The translations under genes and the position numbers were made by a program. 64,000 bases of DNA from Moesziomyces globuligerus (taxonomy: Eukaryota > Basidiomycota > Ustilaginomycetes > Ustilaginales > Ustilaginaceae): NCBI GenBank assembly GCA_030849465.1, contig JARVLF010000007.1, forward strand, positions 62,001 through 126,000, in the 5' to 3' direction. Shown in pieces: positions 11,091 through 20,812 of this stretch. Position 1 is the stretch's first letter. Every line of letters starts with the position of its first letter. The notes under the pieces were generated by a model. The model was given only the letters and a program-made list of their open reading frames with translations. It searched no databases and was not told where the DNA came from.

Positions 11091-11975
11091 CTACAACTTG
11101 GAGTTGCGGGATCGGAAGGGGGTGAGGTCAATCTCGGTAGTGCAGATGAGAGCGGTGTCTTTGATGGCGGCGAGGCGGTAGCGTTGGTTGATGTGCTGGT
11201 ACTCTGGATCGATCGACATGTCGATGAAATGATTGATGGAAGGATAGTGTACGAGGGTACATTCGTTCCACCAGTCCGCCTTGTTCCTCTCTGAGGGACC
11301 TCGTGAATCAGCTTGGCCTTGTGGCAGGGGGCTGATGACGATACCGACGAGTTTGGCGTTGCCGCCGCGTTTGCCCGCGACCGTCGTGAAGCGCCGACCG
11401 TACTCGTGATACGACTCGACCGCGCCGTCTGCAGTATGAAAGTGGAGCAAGTTGAGCATGGAGACGGCACCATGGTGCTTGACTGTATGGTTCAGATGAC
11501 GGGCAAGGTCGAGGAGGGCAGGAGAAAGGCTGAGGTCCTGACCATCGCTACGACTGGAGGGCGAGAATGATGCTGGTGGGATCACGTCCTTCTCTTCGTC
11601 GAGCTTCACCTCGAGCAACGGCGGGGATGGTTGCACGTCGCGCAGTTTGGACGAGATCGATTCGTAGTTGCTGATGATCTTCGAGGGGATGCCCGCAGTG
11701 ACCGAATAGTGGGCACGGACGTGGGTTTCAAGATGCGTTGGCAGCGCTGATGAGCGGGAGCCGCTTGCGATGAGCAACAGAGTCCATGGCGTCGCATTGA
11801 GGAAGGTCGTGTCGATGCGCGTGGGGCGGATGATGGGCGCCTGCACCCGGCTGGCCGTCACGACGCCGAACTCAGCGCCATTGAACGACGTGCCGAACAG
11901 ATGACGCAGGAATGCCTCGACGCCCGACGAAGAGTCGTCATCAAGGCGCAAGAGATGCAATGTACACACCGGCAT
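11091..11975 (-). CDS. DUF1330/dimeric alpha-beta-barrel-like protein
   Basis: 294 residues from ATG 11975, one exon. The C-terminal half reads VSMLNLLHF, SYHEYGRRF, WWNECTLVHYPS, FIDMSIDPEYQ and DTALICTTEI. This is the alternating strand/helix pattern of small ferredoxin-like dimeric alpha-beta-barrel proteins of the DUF1330 kind. The N-terminal half (TLHLLRL..., FGVVTASRV) may be a second, weaker copy. The family has no firmly known activity; members often sit near catabolic enzymes, and the next gene is a ring-cleaving dioxygenase, but the two genes are divergent and 815 bp apart, so any link is inference. The family call is by pattern only. Confidence 0.7.
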   Translation of the reverse strand: MPVCTLHLLRLDDDSSSGVEAFLRHLFGTSFNGAEFGVVTASRVQAPIIRPTRIDTTFLNATPWTLLLIASGSRSSALPTHLETHVRAHYSVTAGIPSKIISNYESISSKLRDVQPSPPLLEVKLDEEKDVIPPASFSPSSRSDGQDLSLSPALLDLARHLNHTVKHHGAVSMLNLLHFHTADGAVESYHEYGRRFTTVAGKRGGNAKLVGIVISPLPQGQADSRGPSERNKADWWNECTLVHYPSINHFIDMSIDPEYQHINQRYRLAAIKDTALICTTEIDLTPFRSRNSKL

Positions 11976-12064
11976 CGGTCAATAAGGATGAAGTGCTTGA
12001 CGAAGGGGCACTATGCAGCTGTTTGAGGGCGACTGATGCCTCTCGAGTGCAGGGGGCTCAAATG

Positions 12065-12085
12065 CGGCTACCAGCTTGGTAGCCG
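12065..12085. promoter_or_regulatory. Perfect 8-bp inverted repeat, 5-nt loop
   Basis: CGGCTACC (12065-12072), loop AGCTT, GGTAGCCG (12078-12085). It lies 90 bp upstream of the minus-strand gene start and about 700 bp upstream of the dioxygenase. It could be a binding site for a dimeric regulator or an RNA hairpin in the 5' leader of the minus-strand gene. Confidence 0.45.
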
Positions 12086-12640
12086 TGCGCCCTGCTGCAT
12101 CGGCAACCCGGCAAAGCTAGCCGGCCAGGCCCGATGTGGAGGCAGATCGAGCCCGATGCTCATCGCCAGCGGGAGGAGTTTGGTTGGAGTTGCTGCTCAA
12201 CGCCGCGCACTTGATTGGCCAGCTACTGTAACTTACTTTTAGGTTAGACATCGACCCAGCAGCGACTCTGCGCATTTCCGCGGCACACTGGCAGATAGAT
12301 AAGCCAATAGAGTGGGCTGGCTAGATGCTGGCACCGACCGGATCTGATCCGGCCGGCGGGGACGAGGCGAGGCTGGTGTACTGAGGGTGCAAAGCTCCAG
12401 CAGCCGGCAAAAAGAAAAGCGTCGGACTTTGTCCTCGGCCTCGGATTTTGGCCTTCCCCGCACTCGCCTGACACACAGACCAGCCTAGACGCCGAGTTGA
12501 GCGCTGCTCCGCAACTTCCGAGAGACCCTGTGATGCAGTTGCCCAAGGTCACACTCGCCCACCAGCGCTCCTTGGCATGGCTTGCTAGCGCCAATCAAAG
12601 ACCCGCTCTTTCCCACCAATGCCTCAGCCCAACACCGCAG

Positions 12641-12652
12641 ATACATAAAGCC
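12641..12652 (+). promoter_or_regulatory. TATA-like promoter element ATACATAAAGCC
   Basis: Exact 12-base match to 9101-9112 upstream of the carrier gene. Here it lies 139 bp before the dioxygenase ATG, a plausible core-promoter position if the leader is roughly 100 nt long. Confidence 0.35.
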
Positions 12653-12790
12653 CTCCTCATCCAAATTTCACACTCCCGCCCCAACCACCGTCTTCTTCTC
12701 GCCTTGCCGACACTACAAAACCGCCGACCATCATCACCTCGTCAGTCTTGGACGCCCCCCTCCGTACCCGGATCCTACTAGAGAGACAAC

Positions 12791-13717
12791 ATGACAGCCA
12801 CCAACGGACACGCAAGCACGCTCGATCCCTACACCAAGCTGTGTCAGGACGTGTCAGGGCCCAACGCGAGCCCGCGCGCCAAGTTTGTGCTGGACAGTCT
12901 GATGAAGCACCTGCACGCCTTTGCGCGGGAGGTGCAGCTGACCAACGAGGAGTGGCTCGGCGCCTGCGACCTCCTCATCCGCTCGGGCCAAATGTCGGAC
13001 GACCGTCGCAACGAGCTCATCCTCATCTCGGACGTACTCGGCCTCGAGTCTCTCGTGGATAGCATGGCGTACGAGCGGGCGCAGGCCTCCTCCTCGACCG
13101 CCAAGTCCTCCGACGTCGAAGCAACGCAGAGCGCGATCCTCGGCCCGTTCTTCCGCTCCGGCGCGCCCAAGTACGATGCGGGCGCCGACATCGTGCTCGA
13201 CCACTCGATCAAGAGCTCCGAGGGCAAGACGGGCGAGACCTGCTACATGCACGGCAAGGTCACCGATGCCGCCACGGGCAAACCCGTAGTGGGCGCCGTG
13301 ATCGATGTCTGGCACACGGGTCCCAACGGCCTGTATGAACAGCAGGACCCCAAGCAGCCCGACTTCAACTACCGCGGCAAGTTCACCACGGACGCGGATG
13401 GCGAGTATGCGCTGCGCTGTCTCAGACCCACTTCCTACCCGATCCCCTACGACGGTGGCGCCGGCGACATTCTCAAGCTGCTCGACAGGAGCCCGATGCG
13501 CCCGGCTCACATCCACCTGCTCATCGAGGCAAACGGCTACAAGCAGCTTGTCACGCAGATCTTTGACTCCAAGTGCGATTACATCGGCGCCGACGCCGTC
13601 TTCGCCGACAAGAGCGCACTCACCGTCGACTTTGCCAACCCCACCAGTGCAGAGGCCAAGAAGTTCGGCACTCACACCGAAGTCACCTACGACATCCGCC
13701 TCGTCGCCGACAACTGA
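12791..13717 (+). CDS. Intradiol ring-cleavage dioxygenase (catechol/hydroxyquinol 1,2-dioxygenase)
   Basis: 308 residues, single exon, ATG 12791, TGA 13715-13717. The helical N-terminal dimerisation domain (about residues 30-115) precedes the catalytic beta-sandwich. Non-haem Fe(III) ligands expected in this family are visible: Tyr182 (GLYEQQD), Tyr216 (TSYPIPYDGGAG), His240 and His242 (RPAHIH). The enzyme opens an aromatic diol between the hydroxyls to a muconate or maleylacetate-type product. SYPIPYDGGAG and FNYRGKF fit the hydroxyquinol/chlorocatechol side of the family better than plain bacterial CatA, but substrate cannot be settled from sequence. No targeting signal or PTS1 tail (ends ADN), so it is probably cytosolic. 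No other aromatic-degradation gene is adjacent. Confidence 0.88.
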   Translation: MTATNGHASTLDPYTKLCQDVSGPNASPRAKFVLDSLMKHLHAFAREVQLTNEEWLGACDLLIRSGQMSDDRRNELILISDVLGLESLVDSMAYERAQASSSTAKSSDVEATQSAILGPFFRSGAPKYDAGADIVLDHSIKSSEGKTGETCYMHGKVTDAATGKPVVGAVIDVWHTGPNGLYEQQDPKQPDFNYRGKFTTDADGEYALRCLRPTSYPIPYDGGAGDILKLLDRSPMRPAHIHLLIEANGYKQLVTQIFDSKCDYIGADAVFADKSALTVDFANPTSAEAKKFGTHTEVTYDIRLVADN

Positions 13718-14038
13718 TCGGAATCCCCGTCTCGCTTCCCTGTACATCTCGTTGTATACCTCGCAATTATCTCTTGCTCGAGATCCTTTTGCTTGCATCT
13801 CGTTCTGATCGCGTATGGGTGCTGAGTGTTGGGAACATGAGCGCCATCGTGGTCCGGACATCGTCCGCGGGCCGTTGCACCCTTGAGCGTAAAAACGCGA
13901 TTGTTAGATTCGGGCATTCGGCGATGATGAGGAGCCCGAATTCCGAAAGTTGCAACGCGGTTGACCAAGAAGTTGTTCACTCGGACTTCCTCGTCACCAA
14001 CCACTCCGCTCTGTCCAAGATACCCTAGGCAACGAACG
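13718..14038. other. Intergenic, tandem gene spacer
   Basis: 321 bp holding the 3' end of the dioxygenase gene and the promoter of the U2 B''-type gene. No motif stands out. Confidence 0.5.
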
Positions 14039-14822
14039 ATGAGCGCAGCATCCACTTCGAAGGCCAACGGCGGCGGCTCTTCGAGCAGCACAGCAGCACC
14101 GTCCCCCACGCTCTACGTCAAGAACATCGAAGGCAAGATCAAGAAGCCAGGTAAGTCTGCTCTCCCATCTGCCAGCCCTCGTATTCCTCGCTGACCGTCA
14201 TCCCTCCTTTCGCGTAGAACTGCGTCGTCAGCTGTACACATTGTTCTCTGCCTATGGACGCGTGCTGGATGTTGTCGCGACCCGTGCACCTGGCATGCGG
14301 GGGCAAGCCTTTGTGGTCTTTGAAAGCCCCACCACCTCCACCGCGGCCAAACGTGCGCTGCATTCGTTCGTCTTCTACGGCAAGGAGCTGCACGTCGACT
14401 ATGCCACGGGCGCCAAATCGAAAGCCATCCTCCGCCGCGAGATCGGTCACGATGCGGTGCAGGAGATGGATCTCGAACGCAGCAGGACCACCGTCAGTCG
14501 GCGCGGCGAGAAACGCCAAGTGGACAACCCCGCCGATGAGGAAGAGGAGGATCCCGGTCGGAAACGAGTCAAACTCGACGAGAATGAGGAGGGTGGCGTC
14601 TTGAATGCAGTCGACGTGCCAGAAGGTATCGAGGTCGGGGTGCTTGATGCACTGTTCGCAAGACAGGACGGATTTGTGGAGGTCAAGGTGCTCGAGGAAA
14701 AGGCCGAGAGTTGGACAGCACAGATCAGGTTCCAGGATACGGACAAGGCAAAAGCCGCAAAACACGCTCTCGACGGGATCCAGCTCGACCCAACATACAC
14801 GCTCAGCCTAGTCACTCCCTGA
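14039..14822 (+). CDS. U2 snRNP B''/U1A-type RRM protein
   Basis: Two exons, 14039-14150 and 14218-14822, around a 67-nt intron (GTAAGT...CGCGTAG). The splice completes a Glu codon and restores IKKPELRRQLYTLFSAYG. The 238-residue product has RRM1 with RNP2 LYVKNI (residues 25-30) and RNP1 RGQAFVVF (65-72), and the IKK-x-ELRR-x-LY helix seen in U1A and U2B''. A basic/acidic linker (KRQVDNPADEEEEDPGRKR) leads to a second, degenerate RRM (about 160-235). The single-gene fungal members (Msl1 type) bind U2 snRNA stem-loop IV with U2A'. It therefore acts in the nucleus in pre-mRNA splicing. Start chosen because it precedes the RRM with a typical Ser/Ala-rich tail. Confidence 0.88.
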
Positions 14823-15216
14823 TCATATACATGCAACGGAGCACAATCTTTCGAATGGCTGCATGTGGTCCTCCTCACGGACGTGCGACGATCCAAGGCC
14901 TTTTGGCACAGGATCAAAGTCCGGACTTGCCCCATTGCGAGCCTGAGAGGTGATAGAGACGCGTGATGAAGAAGAGTGACTTAAAGACCGGTCGTGGCTC
15001 GTTTGCGGGAGGCCGCCATGCTCAAACTCACGCGGTCCAGCCCGTGAAGCGCTTTCACCAACCTTGCCGTTCAGGTCCGCTTCGCTGCCAACAACGCCCT
15101 CAGATTCACCCTTGCGTCACCGGAGCACGATCTTGCACGCATTCACACAAGCAGCAAGCACATCAAACCCCAGAGATTGTGCATTGAAAAGAGCCGACCA
15201 GATTCGCGCTACAAGA
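14823..15216. other. Intergenic 3'-3' spacer
   Basis: 394 bp between convergent U2 B''-type and UGPase genes. It must contain both 3' untranslated regions; no further feature seen. Confidence 0.5.
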
Positions 15217-17226
15217 TTAGTGGTCGATGATAGCGAGGTTACCCGAGATGAGCTTGTTCTCAAGCACAGAGCCCTCGGGAATCTCGATCTTGTTGCCCTC
15301 GTTGGCGACGATAATGACGGTTCCGCGGAGGGTGATGTTCCTGCCAAAGACGACGTCGCCCTGGACGGTAAGGTGGTCGAGCTCGATCATCTCGGGGATC
15401 GACTTGAACCTCTTCTGGAACTGGGCGACCTTCTTGAACGTGTCGCCGAGCTTGACGACGGGCGTTTGGGAGAACATGCGGCCGGGGTTCATGACCAGCT
15501 TGCCGTGCTCGAGCGAGTACAGATCCGAGGTGATGAGCAGCAGGTCCGAGCACGACTTGACGGGCAGGAAGCGCGAGCGGGGCACATTGACACCCTTGGC
15601 GCCGCGGAAGTGCTTGATGGCCGCACCGACAGCGGTCTCGAGCTGGATGACGGCCTCGCCCGAGTCGAGCGCCTTGTTGTTGACAATGATCTCGAGGTCG
15701 AGCTCCTCGTTCTCGAGCACGCGCTTGACGGCGCGCAGGTTGAGCCACAGGTTGTTGGTGTTGAAGATCTTGAACTTCTTGACCGACTTGAAGTCCTCGA
15801 CGTGCTCCGAGGGCACCTGGGCGATCTCGAGCAGACGGATGGTGCCCTCGTAGTCGATGAGCGTACCACCCTTGACGTCCGCCTTGGTCTTGTCCGTGAC
15901 CTCCGAGATGAACTCGGCCTGGGTGTCGATCATGTGCTGGTAGATGTTGAGGTCCACGTCGGCACCGAGGTTGTCGACGTTCGAGACAAAGAGGTACTCC
16001 TTGCCCGCAGCAATGAGACGGTCGAGCAGGCCCGAGTTGTTCATGGCGTCGAAGAGATCGCCGTGGCCGGGAGGGTACCAGAGGTTCTTGTTGTCCGTGG
16101 CTTCGCGCGGGCAGGGAAGGAGCGACTCCTTGTTGACACGCGGGTATCGCGACTGGTTGAAGGTGAGGATCTCGACGTTGTGGTTGGCGTACTTCTGGAT
16201 GACGCGGGCCGTGTCGTCGTCGGTGTTGAACGAGTTCATGAGGATGAAGGGCACGTTGACGTTGTGCGAGCTGTTGAGGTGCTCGATCTGGCGCACCGAA
16301 AGGTCGAGGAAAGTCATGCCCTCGCGCACCTCGATGACCGACTTGGGGCCGGTGCAGCCCATGGTGGTGCCGAGACCACCGTTGAGCTTGAGGACAGCGA
16401 GCTTGTTGAGGATCGAGGGGTCAGTCGCCTTGCGGAGCTCGGCGTAGGGGGTGATCTGCTCGGGCGAAGGGGGCTGAATCTTGTCCCAGACACTGCAGTG
16501 CGGTTGCAGATTTGGAGAGAGAAACGAGGAGTCAGTGTGACTGGCCGTCAAAGCGCTCTGACATAGCCTCGCCCGACGCTTCTGTGAGCCAGGCCAGCAG
16601 CTCGCGCGCTGATGCTACTGGTACAGCTGTGAGCTCGGGCGCCTGCTTTCAATGGTACTTACAGCTTCTCGCCCTTGGCCTTTTCGGCGAGGTATCGGTT
16701 GAAGAGGTTGAAGAAGTTGGACATCTCGGCGTCAAAAGCCTGAAAGCGCAGAAGGAATGAAGAGATATTGTCAGTCGTCATATTTCACCTGCAACCGCGT
16801 TCCAGGCTCCGCTTTGCCCAATCATCTGTGCCGCTGCCTCGAGCGCAGAGCGACACATGTGAAGGCGCTGAGTCCAGGGGCGATTGGAGGCAGAAGCGAG
16901 TTCGAGCAGATGGATGCGTACCTTGCGAACAGCGGGGTCATCGATGCCGGAGACGAGCGCATTGAGCTCGTTGCGCATAGCCTTGGCGGCTACACCAGTG
17001 GTGGCCGACTTGAAGTCCTGTTGATAGCGAATGCAGAAGACGAAGGAACGGGCATTTGAGGTCAGCAAACGCTCAACGAAGCATCTTTGCCGATATGGCT
17101 GCAGTACGCAAACGCTGTACACGCGGCGTCGGAGATGGTGCTTACGATGTGGGAGGCGCCGCGGGTGCGGGAGGCCTTGATCTGGGCGCCATTGTTAGGC
17201 GTGGAGAGGGTTGCGTTGGACGACAT
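15217..17226 (-). CDS. UGP1: UTP-glucose-1-phosphate uridylyltransferase (UGPase)
   Basis: Four exons: 17226-17146, 17017-16922, 16739-16663 and 16492-15217. Introns are 128, 182 and 170 nt, with donors GTAAGC, GTACGC and GTAAGT and CAG acceptors. All junctions keep the conserved reading, for example [12 protein letters not shown]. The product is 509 residues, matching yeast and human UGPase (about 500). The uridine-binding loop LNGGLGT (121-127) with GCTGPKS follows; further family hallmarks are [22 protein letters not shown] and the C-terminal left-handed beta-helix ([15 protein letters not shown]). The enzyme makes UDP-glucose from UTP and glucose-1-phosphate in the cytosol for cell-wall glucan, glycogen, trehalose and glycolipid synthesis. 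The first exons encode the regulatory N-terminus. Confidence 0.95.
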
Positions 17227-17490
17227 GGTGAAGTGCAACTATGACGACGGATGAGGGGATGACGGTGGGTGAGGAGGAGAAAGGAAGGGAACCGGAAGAA
17301 AGGCAGCTGGGGGCTATATTGACTCTGGAGACCGGGGAGGCAAGAAGGGCCGGTGCGAGTGGATGGTGGCGATGCAATGCGATGCGATGCGCGATGCGGC
17401 GGAGGCGGGTTTTTTGGGTGGTCAGAGCGAGAGCGCAGATGCACACACACCAACGCCCAACCACCGAGCGCCCAGCGACGACTGACAGGC

Positions 17491-17526
17491 CAGGCAGAGC
17501 AGGCAGAGCAGGCAGAGCAGGCAGAG
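17491..17526. repeat. (CAGGCAGAG)4 minisatellite
   Basis: Four perfect 9-bp copies in the UGPase upstream region, about 265 bp from the ATG. Confidence 0.9.
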
Positions 17527-17815
17527 CTCCATCCCACCTTTGACAGGCCCAGGGTTCCGAGACCAGTGGCGCCTGGCGCCGAGGGGGGCCGAATCGAACT
17601 GTTCAGGGCCGAGGTGCCGAGTGTTGCTCTGCGTGGCGCGTGCGTGTGTTGGGTGAGGCCCGAGTCCAGTTGCAGTGAGGCGAGAGCCTCGGACTCTCGC
17701 ACTGGCCAGAATTCGAATCGCCCTACATCCACATCGGGGACAGCTTCTGCTTTGGCTGGCGAGACAGCGCAGGTGCCCGAAACGGAGCATGACCCGCTTG
17801 CGGCGTTTTTTTGGC

Positions 17816-17850
17816 TTTTGGAATTTTTGGAATTTTTGGAATTTTTGGAA
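17816..17850. repeat. (TTTTTGGAA) x 3.9 minisatellite
   Basis: Three perfect copies of a T-rich 9-mer plus a partial copy, in an otherwise GC-rich intergenic region. Confidence 0.9.
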
Positions 17851-18790
17851 CCCCTCGCCACCCTAGGCGTGGGCGAGAGTGAGTGGGTGCATGTGTGCGT
17901 GTGCGTGTGCGCGTGTGTGTGTTTTGGCGCAAGGCCAATCCTCCGCACGTCGAGGTCCAATCAGTGTTCGCCACCACTCGCCTGCGCCCGCTTGCTGCTC
18001 TGCTGTCGGCCCCCCCTGAGCCTATGCTTCTGCGTGCGCGTTCCTTCTGCGCTCTTTGTGCTTCTGCGCTTCTGCTGCCCATACGCGCATGTGTGCGTGC
18101 ACTCGTTGCAGGTCGATCAGTGTTGCGCAAGACCAGCTCGCTGCATCGAGCCCACATCGAGCCACAGCCATCTGAACACCAGCAAGCCACGCAGACAGCT
18201 CTCCGAATCCTGGCTCGGCTCAAGGTCGAGGTTCGGTTCGGCCATCTCGCCAAAGAGATTGTTGTAACTTAGAGTGTGGACACCGGCGAGCAGGCCTTCT
18301 GCTTGGGGTCGCGTTTCCCATCTCAAAATCCATCTTGACTCCCGCGGGGCTGCAGCGCCTTCCGGTTGGTTCGAACGTGCTCGCTGCCCACGCTAATCGA
18401 TCCAAATCCTCTCAACCTCGCCACGTCCACTCCCCGGCCATCTGACGGCCCTCGTTCCATCCGGGCCTCGAAGGCCCATCCATCACTCTACATGCAAGCG
18501 GAAGATCCCTGCAGGGACCTCCCTGCCCCACCGCCCACACGCATAGACTTGCCCACATCGCCTCACGTCCCGGCCTCCTCCGGCTCACTCTCCGACGCAA
18601 CCCTTCTCGAGCGCGAAACGTCGTCTGAGCTCCGAGGCTGATCGACAAGGCCCGTGTATAACAAAGTTCGAAAGGTAATAACAAGCTAGTGCAGAACTGA
18701 CGGAGGAACCATATGCGATGCAGACGATGCGATGCTGAACAACCAGAGCGGCGCGAACCAAGCCCTTTCCACGTGGCAGGCCTTCCTCCT

Positions 18791-20140
18791 CTAGGCCGGG
18801 CGCGAGACGCTGCTAGACTGCACCCCTGCGCCCGCGGACGTCTCGCCATCGGAGCTGGGCTCGCTCAGCTCTGCCCAGCTCTCACCGGCATCACTGTGCG
18901 CGGGCGACATCGCGGCCGCCCGGTGCTCGGTGACATTGAGAGCCTCGCTCGCGCTCGAGATCGTCGGGCTCGGCGGCGCCTCCAGGTGCGACCACCGCGC
19001 TTCCGAGTCCGCCGTGTCGCTGATCACCTCAAAGTCCGGCTCGCTCTCGCCCCGCGCCGACGCCGCATCCGCATTCTCGCCAGCGGCGTCCAGCGCACGG
19101 TTCGAGCGGTACGGCGAAGACTCGACGCTGCTGACGCCATCGTCGCGATGTTTCTCGCCACTCATGTGCTGCTCAGACAGCGTCTGCGAAAGGCCGTTGG
19201 TGTCCAGCTCCACATGTCCCTCCTCACTCGATCCACTTCGTGCAGCTCCATCCTGGTCTCCGCCGTCGGTGTTGCCGCCGGAAGTGGTGGCCGTGCGGTT
19301 GTCGAAGACCGCATGCCAGGACGAGGCGGTGTCGTCGACGATGCTTGCGAAGGGGTCGCGCGATACAAACGCGTCGTCTTGGTGCGGTTCGGATGAAACG
19401 TTGTGCTGAGACGGCGAATTGGCCCGCGGGCTGAAGTCTAGGCCGAGAAGGCCATTCCTTGCCGCGTCGCTCGTATCGCCTTCGGATGAACCCTTGTGGG
19501 GCTCTGCGTCGCTCGCGCGGCTTGTGACCGAATTGAAGCGCGAATCCGAAGCATCGCCCAGCGAAGCTGTGTCCATGACACTGGGAGACGCATCTCCAAG
19601 CTTGTGGTGTGGGAGCTCGGGCGAGGCTGGTGAGCGCACGTCAATCACAGGAACGGTGATCTTTGGCTGCTGCGCCCCAGCGTCGCTCGCACTTGCAATC
19701 CCAGACCTTCTTCGCCGTCTGAGCCCATCCTCGCTGGGATGAGATGCTGATGCGGACGCCTGGCTCATCGAAGCACGGAGTCGCTCGCGGTACGCGGAAG
19801 CCTGGCGCTCATGCATTTCGAACTCGTGCTGCGCACGCTCGCTGCTCGCCTCTTCGCCGACGCCTCTGCGGAAGTCGTCGAGCTCGTCGTCGCTGAGTCT
19901 GCGATGGCCATCGTTGCTTCGGCGTCGCCTTCCGTCCCGCAGCGTGCGCAGATCGTCCTGAATCTCGGTCACCGCCTGCTCGACTTCGCGCCGCAGCTTG
20001 AGAAACTCGCTGCGCACGCCCTCGCCGAAGCCGTGCGGCCAGTTCTCCTCACGCCATGGCTTGAAGACGGCGATCTCGAATGCAACAACCGCCCCGACAC
20101 CCGCAGTGGCCGCCGCGGTGATCACTAACGGATGCACCAT
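18791..20140 (-). CDS. N-terminally membrane-anchored, disordered acidic protein
   Basis: 449 residues from ATG 20140, single exon. Residues 2-25 (VHPLVITAAATAGVGAVVAFEIAVF) form one hydrophobic helix right at the N-terminus, followed by FKPWREENWPHGFGEGVRSEF and a charged, probably coiled-coil segment (about 55-130, LKLRREVEQAVTEIQDDLRTLRDG). The remaining 300 residues are Ser/Ala/Asp-rich and look disordered. An N-terminal anchor with a cytosolic coiled coil suggests a tail on an organelle membrane (mitochondrial outer membrane, peroxisome or ER); which one is unknown. Family not recognised. The frame continues upstream to 20260 without an ATG. Confidence 0.7.
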   Translation of the reverse strand: MVHPLVITAAATAGVGAVVAFEIAVFKPWREENWPHGFGEGVRSEFLKLRREVEQAVTEIQDDLRTLRDGRRRRSNDGHRRLSDDELDDFRRGVGEEASSERAQHEFEMHERQASAYRERLRASMSQASASASHPSEDGLRRRRRSGIASASDAGAQQPKITVPVIDVRSPASPELPHHKLGDASPSVMDTASLGDASDSRFNSVTSRASDAEPHKGSSEGDTSDAARNGLLGLDFSPRANSPSQHNVSSEPHQDDAFVSRDPFASIVDDTASSWHAVFDNRTATTSGGNTDGGDQDGAARSGSSEEGHVELDTNGLSQTLSEQHMSGEKHRDDGVSSVESSPYRSNRALDAAGENADAASARGESEPDFEVISDTADSEARWSHLEAPPSPTISSASEALNVTEHRAAAMSPAHSDAGESWAELSEPSSDGETSAGAGVQSSSVSRPA

Positions 20141-20812
20141 TGGCTCGCAAGTCCTGACCTCCTCGACGTTCGACACTGTACCGAGCCAGCTGTGCGTGTT
20201 GCAGAAGCCGTCAGATACACGTTGCTGCGATGTTGCTCGGATCGAAGCTGGCACTGGCACGAGAATACGCCTTCGATCGAGTGTAAGCTATGTGGTGGTG
20301 AGACTGGAGGGTCCTCGATATGGAAGTGCGGGGAAGCCTGTTCTCGGTGGAGGGCCGATTGCTGCGGTTGATGCTAGTCAGTGCTGCTGTTTCTGCTCTG
20401 CTCAGTTACGGCTGCAAAGTCAGGGCCGCGCAACTGAGCGGGAAGCTGGACTCAGCAGGATGCCAAAGGCGGTGCGTCGCCGCTTTGACTGAAATCCTGC
20501 GACCTTTTTTTTCCCCTGGCCAGGCTCGCGCGTGCTGCAACGCAGAACCCTGCATAAGCAGTGCAGGTCCCGTAACGGCGCAAGGGCCGCCTCCTCTTTG
20601 GAAGGGATTACAGTGTTAGACCTTCTGGTGATAGGGGTTCTGACGGCCGACTCGTGTGCCTCCCACTGCAGCAGCGGTTGACGTGACCCTGCTCAACACT
20701 TCATGTCTCAATCATAGCTTTTCTGCGATGCAGTCATGACGACGCCCACAGATGCTGCTGTGTGAATGCTTATGTCTTTGAGCCCGGAGGCGCTGAGTAT
20801 GCAATGCGATGT
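20141..20812. other. Intergenic region
   Basis: Promoter of the upstream-facing anchored-protein gene plus the 3' end of capping protein beta. TGTTAGACC at 20614-20622 repeats one arm of the inverted repeat at 22074-22118. No gene seen. Confidence 0.45.

Larger units (their letters stand above)
11976..12790. promoter_or_regulatory. Divergent promoter region with a hairpin and TATA-like element
   Basis: 815 bp between divergent starts. It holds a perfect 8-bp inverted repeat (12065-12085, listed separately) and ATACATAAAGCC at 12641-12652, 139 bp upstream of the dioxygenase ATG. The last 150 bp are pyrimidine- and A-rich with CCAACCACCG-type tracts typical of a fungal leader. No extra gene seen. 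Confidence 0.45.
17227..18790. other. Intergenic region with simple repeats
   Basis: 1.56 kb between the UGPase start and the 3' end of the next gene. It includes the UGPase promoter. Short tandem repeats at 17491-17526 and 17816-17850 and a GT-rich tract near 17885-17925 break up any apparent reading frame. No gene supported. Confidence 0.5.

Noticed and set aside
12854..13861. 335-codon frame antisense to the dioxygenase
   Set aside because: Shadow of a well-supported enzyme gene; Gly/Val/Asp-rich with no domain.
15064..16566. 500-codon open frame antisense to UGPase
   Set aside because: It overlaps the conserved UGPase exon and part of an intron and has a repetitive Leu/Val/Asp composition.
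17353..18267. 304-codon plus-strand frame upstream of UGPase
   Set aside because: It runs through two minisatellites and GT-rich sequence, is Cys/Arg-rich, and shows no motif or conserved-looking region.
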